Source of the DNA: Hyalella azteca
Lineage: Eukaryota > Arthropoda > Malacostraca > Amphipoda > Hyalellidae
NCBI RefSeq assembly: GCF_000764305.2
Contig: NW_025936235.1
Coordinates: 124,001-188,000, forward strand
Length of the DNA: 64,000 bases
Reading direction: 5' to 3'
Below are positions 57,758 through 64,000 of the stretch, in pieces; the first letter of the stretch is position 1, and the number at the start of each line of letters is the position of its first letter. The position numbers and the translations under genes are program-made. Below the pieces are notes generated by a model. That model was given only the letters and a program-made list of their open reading frames with translations, was not told the origin of the DNA and searched no databases.

Positions 57758-60700
57758 TCAGGCCATGGTGAATTTTGTTTTATTTCGTCGTCAGTTCATC
57801 GCATTATGTATCCTAGCTTGTTATCTAATTGTGTTATCTGTTTAAATATTTTGTCAAGATGTAGTATTGTATTGTAAAACAATTCACTTTAAAGCTGACC
57901 GGTATTTTGTATGTTATGATGAGCAGAATTAATAGGTAATTTAGACTTGAATTATAATTAAAGTAATTTAATAGATAGCCATTAAATACAAATTAAAGAT
58001 CAATTTGAACGTCGGAAAATTTTTATTTTCTTATTTGTCTATAACTCTTATAAATCAACATTTAATATATAACGACCATTGGCTTATAATCAAAAACGAT
58101 GATTTTCAGAAGTTAAATGACGTTTACTCTCTAATCTCAGGTTGTTAACGTCCTGATTGATATTATCTGTCTGGAAGTGATTTTACAAGAAATAAAAGTT
58201 CATAGATTTGAGAATGTTTTAAAAAAGAATGATATTCTTTTGAAGTTTATAAGCCGAGCATTTCATGTAACACATGAAATCTAGCGCAGCGATCACTTCA
58301 CTTTGTCCGGATCACATTTGCATCGTTCAAGATGCCTTCTGCATGTTAGCTTCCTTAAAATTAATGTATTATGTTTCGCGTACTAAGCATTTTAATCAAT
58401 TAACATTGGTTTATATTCATTTATTCCATTTGGTTTATTCAAGTCATTGATATCAACTATCTCACATTTGAGTTTGATAAGAATGACGAGATATTAATTC
58501 AAAAAGTTGTGTTTACCGTAGTGATGAGAAGCTTTCTTGTTACCAGGAATTTGTTCGACTGTGATTTTATATTTTCGTGAGATTCTGTATTTATAGCCTG
58601 TTTGAATAGGAACGCATCGTGAGCTCTGGGTTGTGAAAAAAGCGTACCTAATAATTTTCACTAAATCTAAAGGAGTAAATATGATGTTAATCTCTTCTCT
58701 GGTTTAATTATTTTTGAAATGAGTAGATATAATTTTTATCGCTTTCTGGTTTATAATTCCATTCTGCCTTCATTTCGCGATGTAAGGACACTTTTTCGAC
58801 TCGTGTGAAAAGTGACAAAGAACTTAAGAAGGCAAAACTGAATGGTGAGATGGTGTGAACTTCGACAGAGCTCGAGCAGGTTGACGTTTTAATTAAGTCA
58901 TTTTGAATCGGGAACATCGTGGGTAGACTTGTGGTTATCGAGGCATGAGATAAGGCAGGCAATGAGCCGGTAGCTACTCCTGAATTAGCTATAATGTTGT
59001 CCCATGAGCAGCAAGTTCAGCACCAGCAGAACCTGGAGATGGTGTGACTCTCTAATACATTTGTAGGGGATTTTTATCAACTTTAATAATTATCATGAAC
59101 GTCAGACACACTTTTTACAAAAGTCTACTCAAAAATTTTATGTATAAATTTGCGAATGATCGTTCCAACTCAAACAACGATTTCATGATATTTTATTTTA
59201 TTTATTAATCGAATATTTCGTTGAAAAATAAAATCACTTTTACGCTGGAGTTTGTTTGTTGGTAGTCGTATTTTCCCAATAAAAGTTACTTCAAAATATT
59301 CAGCAAAATTACAATGCCAAAGAGGTTGAAATTAGGTAAATAAAATTAATTAAAGATTTAATTTGGTGCCTACATGTAATACCCCCCAATTAAATCGAAG
59401 CTCAGCTTAGTATCACTATCGATGGCGTTAAAGATGTTTGCCATAATCGTTCAATTTATTTCTCTCAGTGTCTTCTACGCAAATAGTGTCATAAATTCTA
59501 AAAACCTCCTAGAATAAACTATCTATATATTTTCTAAGACATACTTTTGAGATTGCACCAGAAGCATCCGACAATATCGGGCACGAAGCTACAGGTTTAT
59601 GGCCTCAGCGGTGGCAAAAACCTTGTTGAGGAGATACCTGTAGTCTTGAACAGGCCATGAAACAATGTTCTGATATACCACAGCTTTTAGAAAGCATCAA
59701 GTCCAATTTATGCCTCGTATTAGATACAACACTGACTTGTTTATGATCAGGAGGATTGTTCAAAATTCCAACAATTCGTAAAAGCGTCTTCATGGTTGCC
59801 ATTTTAATAATAAAAGCAAGGTATAACTAATTTAATTTATTAATGGCTGCGAATTAAATTAGATTTCATTCACTAATTCATTCTAAAATATGTTAACGAC
59901 TGTAAAAATGACACAGAATGTTAGGTCTAGTTTTTATGCAGTCTATTGATACAGTTATGAATGTTTATGCATTTATTTTATACAGATAAAAATACAACAG
60001 TTGAGTTATTTAGCGTTAGAAACTCTAGGGCGTTTATATGTTTCGCTTGTTCTCAGCTTCTGGACATTCTCTTGCTTTGATCGAGGCGCTCAGTTTACTC
60101 TTTTACAGCCTTTTCACCTCGGCCATCTCCTGCTAAAAGCGCTCAACATGTTCGTCTATGAGTGTTATCAACATGTTCGTCATACTGAGTGTTGCCAACA
60201 TGTTCGTCTATGAGTGTTGCCAAGCTGAGCGTCCACTATGAATTCCGCTATCTTTTACCTACACGTACACCTGCCTTGATTTTCCTCAATGTAAGGCGTT
60301 AAGTAAACTAATATTTAAATGATGCGCCATCTTGATCGAGTGATTGCGCAAATTTTTTCATCGGGCCAAGTTTTATGTAGGTGGCCTGATAATTTCTTTG
60401 TGCTAATAAGTGCTTCATGAATACCATTCTTGGCACCAAGTATCATCTAATAGACCATACCGTTCGATGTTTTGATCCACCTTCGCCCTACCGTCGCACT
60501 CACAGAGAAAACAACGGTACTTGATATCACCGAACTGCAATCCTAAAATAAGTGCTACAACTTTCAAGTCAACACAAATGATTTTTTCCACATTTGATCT
60601 TGATAGGCTTCATATTGTCATGTATTACCTTCACTCTGACTGCTTGTGCAATGGGAACTCTTGGTATAGAGTGTTTTCTTAGTGAAGGAGCACAGCTTTG

Positions 60701-63700
60701 AGATTTATTTTCGCTCAGTCTCTTACCAGTCTCCTTTCTTCATCAACATACTGAATCTTTAGCATGCTTTTAGTTCATACATCGAATTAGCGACATTATT
60801 AACATTTAGATTTTCTACTGATTGTATCCTCTTCTCGTGATGGCATGATCTGAAGAGGGCGATGCAAAAAAAATAACAATATATAACATAATCGCGGTTG
60901 ATCAGCGGCTACCCTCAAGATCATATAGGTGCCTCATGGGCATGGGTAATCTTTAGCCATGTAATCATGCATGAAGCGCTGTATTACAAGAAGTGCGTGC
61001 ATTACAACAAATGTCAGGAGCCCAGGGTTGTACTTGATCTCTCAACTTACAATGCAAGTAAAAATTGTAACTATAACTATTAAAACTATAAAACGCTGCT
61101 CTTAAAAGTACAATGAATAAATTTTCTAGAACAAATTTTTTCCAATTACGGTTACATCTCAGCCTCAATGAGAAAGTGATGCGTTATCAGTCTGTCTGCT
61201 TCCTTCGGGAGGATATAAATCTTAAAAGAAAATAACCGACAGTTCGGTAGTAATGGCATTATTTATGCAGGTCACGCTTGTCGGTGAGATGAGAACCTCA
61301 TACTAATATAAGAACGCACTCGAGCACGCCAGCACGAGATCACTGCAATAGTAAAGGATTGGCTGTGATGGAAGTACAGTGCTGAAGATATGGCTGGTGA
61401 GCAGTGTGCAATGTGCAGGGTTTTCCACTTAGTGGTGACAATAAAATGCACACGTTTGTGAAAATTTTAAATTAACATTATAAAAATCATAAATTATATT
61501 CCTTCAGCAACAAGAAATTAAAGTTTTGGAGTCCAAGTTTGAGGGAGAAATCGCTGAAAAGCTTAAAAAATAGTGCCATTGCATAAATTGTAATAAGTAA
61601 AAGCAGCTATGTAAATTGCTCAAGAATATAAGCAGTTAATATTGTGAAATGTTGAAATGAAAACATTGAAAATATTAATCACGCTCAAGAACTGCTTCAC
61701 AACTAATGAGATGAAAGTTGCTGGCTGTATTTCAGATCAAAGTTGCGATGACTAATGAAACGTTTTGGGTTTGTGTGTGGACAAATCTGTGTATGGAAAA
61801 CGTTTGTGCCTTTTTGGGAAGCAATACCGGCAGGGTGAGTCCTGATACAGGATACACTTAGAGCAACAATTATCATTAATGAACAAATGGCAAAGCTATG
61901 TGCACTAATTTGAGGACTTGCACCCAGGTACGCACGCGATCGAGTTTCTCTCAAGCATGAAAAAGTGTATTGGAAAATCGTGCGTATCTCAGTCTCTTAA
62001 TAGGTGATTCCAGCAATTAAAAATAAATTTAGATTCAAAGTGAAAAAAAGTTGGTTTAATATGCCAATATTTTGTCGCCAGATTAAATAAAATTATTAAA
62101 ATCAGTAAGTAAAAACGAATAGAACGATGCGCAAGCGATTCATAACAGCTTCATTAGAAACGATGAAGTCTTTCTCAAATTTCCAAGTCACTTGAAAGCA
62201 CTGCACACAATTCAGAAGAATTAAATGAAGTATATGGGGAGTAGCGCGTCTCACATCTGTACTGAACCAGCAACACAGGCCGCAATAACACAATTAGGCC
62301 GCAATAACACAAACACAGCAACACAATTAATTGACAAACTCTGTTACTCGGCGAAAATTTACCTGAAGGAACAAGATGATTCTTGAAGCCTTGCTTGCAA
62401 GTAACAGCTTTCTAAGATGCTTCAATGCGCATAAATTCACATTTATGCTACTATTAACGAAGCTCCAATAAAATCGTATATCAAGCACAGAGAAACGTCC
62501 GAAAACAATCATTGTCATTGCTCGCCGTAAACAAGTTTAATGTGGCATTAAAGTGGATGATTGGATATTTTTATCACTTTTTTATGGCACCTGACCTCCG
62601 TTCAATTTCTCTGGTAGCCTATTAATGGCCTTTGGATAGCCGACGGTAGGAATTAAGGCACTTAGTCTGCTCTAATTGTGAACTATGAGAGCTCCATAAC
62701 GCACGGTATGTGGTAATCGCTCTCACGTGTCCATCCTATATTTGATGACTTCATACATGGCCTGAACGACAGAAGTGCCCTCAGGAGCCTATAGCTTCAA
62801 GCACATATTCTGAAGACCATATCGTTTGCGGGAGACAATGAGCGCGAGTCCCGCACTCCGGAGAGCAAATGACCACAGTCTGCCGCAAACGCTATAATTT
62901 GCCATCTTAAGGGCCGAGGTCTGGGTCTCTTCATTAGCTAACCTTGTTTTTTCACTGAATTTGATCTGGCAAATTTTTTAGTACACTTTCAAAATTACAC
63001 TTAATTGAACTTGAAAATCGTAATGTTTGTTAAGCTTCTTGATAACATAAAAATGTCACTAACTAAAACGTATTATTTCCTTATAGAGAAATATCTCACT
63101 CTAGATTGTATTAGTCGCTGCAGAGCTTACAGCAACTTCCCAGCTATCCTCTCATCGGTCGTGGTCGGCGACCAACGTTTGGTTTAGACTTTTGAGCCTT
63201 GCGATCGACACCTGCCGAGTCAATTCTTTTGACGTATCACAAACTAAACTTGAAATCACAATTACAGGTATTAATTTAATTGTAAGCGAGCATGCGTCGC
63301 CATGCGATAGACTACAAAAAGCTTTCCATGGTTGCAAACAAACAAACGATGGACGTTTGTTCAGTAGCATCATTGAACAAATTAATTTGAACGATCATTG
63401 ATGCCCAATTGTTAAGTAACCATCATCCACGATAGGAGGTATGACCGTGCGAGGTATTCGAGAATTATGAAGCAAAACAGAACTCCCACGAGAAAGTAGT
63501 CGCAACTATGAATAAATACTTACGGCCAAATTGACTATTTAATCTTCGTTGCATTTGATATGTATCTTTTGTCATTGAATTTTCAAGATTCGAGCTACTC
63601 GTGCGCCTCGGTACTTAGCATATTATAACTCTGCATAGATATAACTGCTCAATTAAATTGCACAGTTTCCCTCATCTTATGAGCCTAGATAACAATAGCG

Positions 63701-64000
63701 TCCTCCAATAGCGTAAAATATATTTCAGTGCCCACGTACAGCATCACTGGGAGCGTCGTGCACTGAAACATCAAAATACGTCGGTGAAAAAAGATTCAGC
63801 CAAAGGCTTGAAAAATTGCATCTCAATTTTATCATCACCGTGAATCAATGGAGGTGATAATTATTCCATTAGTTGCAATAAATCGTGAGTAGTGGCCAGT
63901 AAAGTAGGTTGTGCGCGTTACCGCAAAGCACTCAATTTCCATACTCCTCCGAGGTCGCCTAACATCCATCACTGGCAAGTCGTTGCGTAGGCGTTTATCA
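57758..64000. other. Long gene-free stretch
   Basis: No gene is supported. It contains an ATTTCATGT/ACATGAAAT hairpin near 58262, an approximately 30-bp triplicated CAACATGTTCGTC repeat at 60147-60225, a short CGCAATAACACA duplication near 62280-62310, and a GC-richer patch at 62580-62950. Open frames are of chance length. Confidence 0.55.
60147..60225 (+). repeat. 30-33 bp tandem repeat, about 2.5 copies
   Basis: CAACATGTTCGTC occurs three times (about 60147, 60170 and 60198), each followed by a GAGTGTT segment. Confidence 0.8.

Overview
The window looks like a piece of animal nuclear genome, most likely arthropod and possibly crustacean. It is A+T-rich, almost empty of long reading frames, and has eukaryotic GT-AG splice signals and AATAAA signals. 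It holds a short interspersed run of the arthropod telomere-type motif (CCTAA)n, decayed retrotransposon and DNA-transposon pieces, and many unrelated minisatellites. There is nothing prokaryotic in it: no operons, no ribosome-binding sites, no CRISPR. The species call is inference only.

Layout. 1-2950 is upstream sequence ending in a strong 3' splice site. 2951-5278 (+) is the only convincing protein-coding gene: two coding exons joined in phase, encoding a predicted secreted protein of 637 residues with a furin-type site. 7.5 kb holds a MITE-like element. 14.0 kb has a perfect hairpin and a TATA-box promoter candidate. 16.2-17.0 kb carries two minisatellites. 17.9-18.5 kb (-) is the decayed C-terminal end of a non-LTR retrotransposon reverse transcriptase. 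25.2-26.45 kb is a stack of a foldback element, a hAT-like terminus and a 23-bp satellite. 31.7 kb has an inverted-repeat element built around a GTCY microsatellite. 44.5-45.2 kb has a 107-bp tandem repeat followed by a foldback of about 350 bp. 48.2 kb has another foldback. 49.5, 51.5 and 54.7 kb carry minisatellites of 42, 62 and 34 bp.

Between these lie long stretches that read as intergenic or intronic DNA. A few short, locally GC-richer islands have exon-like signals (19.7, 24.9, 27.6, 46.2, 48.8 and 57.2 kb). Each is given at low confidence, because many open frames of 60-110 codons are expected by chance in 64 kb of six-frame sequence.

I did not find a convincing multi-gene biological system here. 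The points most worth a second look are the unrecognised secreted, possibly processed protein with two alternative ends (2951-5278), the small two-exon candidate at 57173-57539, and the unusual density of foldbacks and minisatellites.
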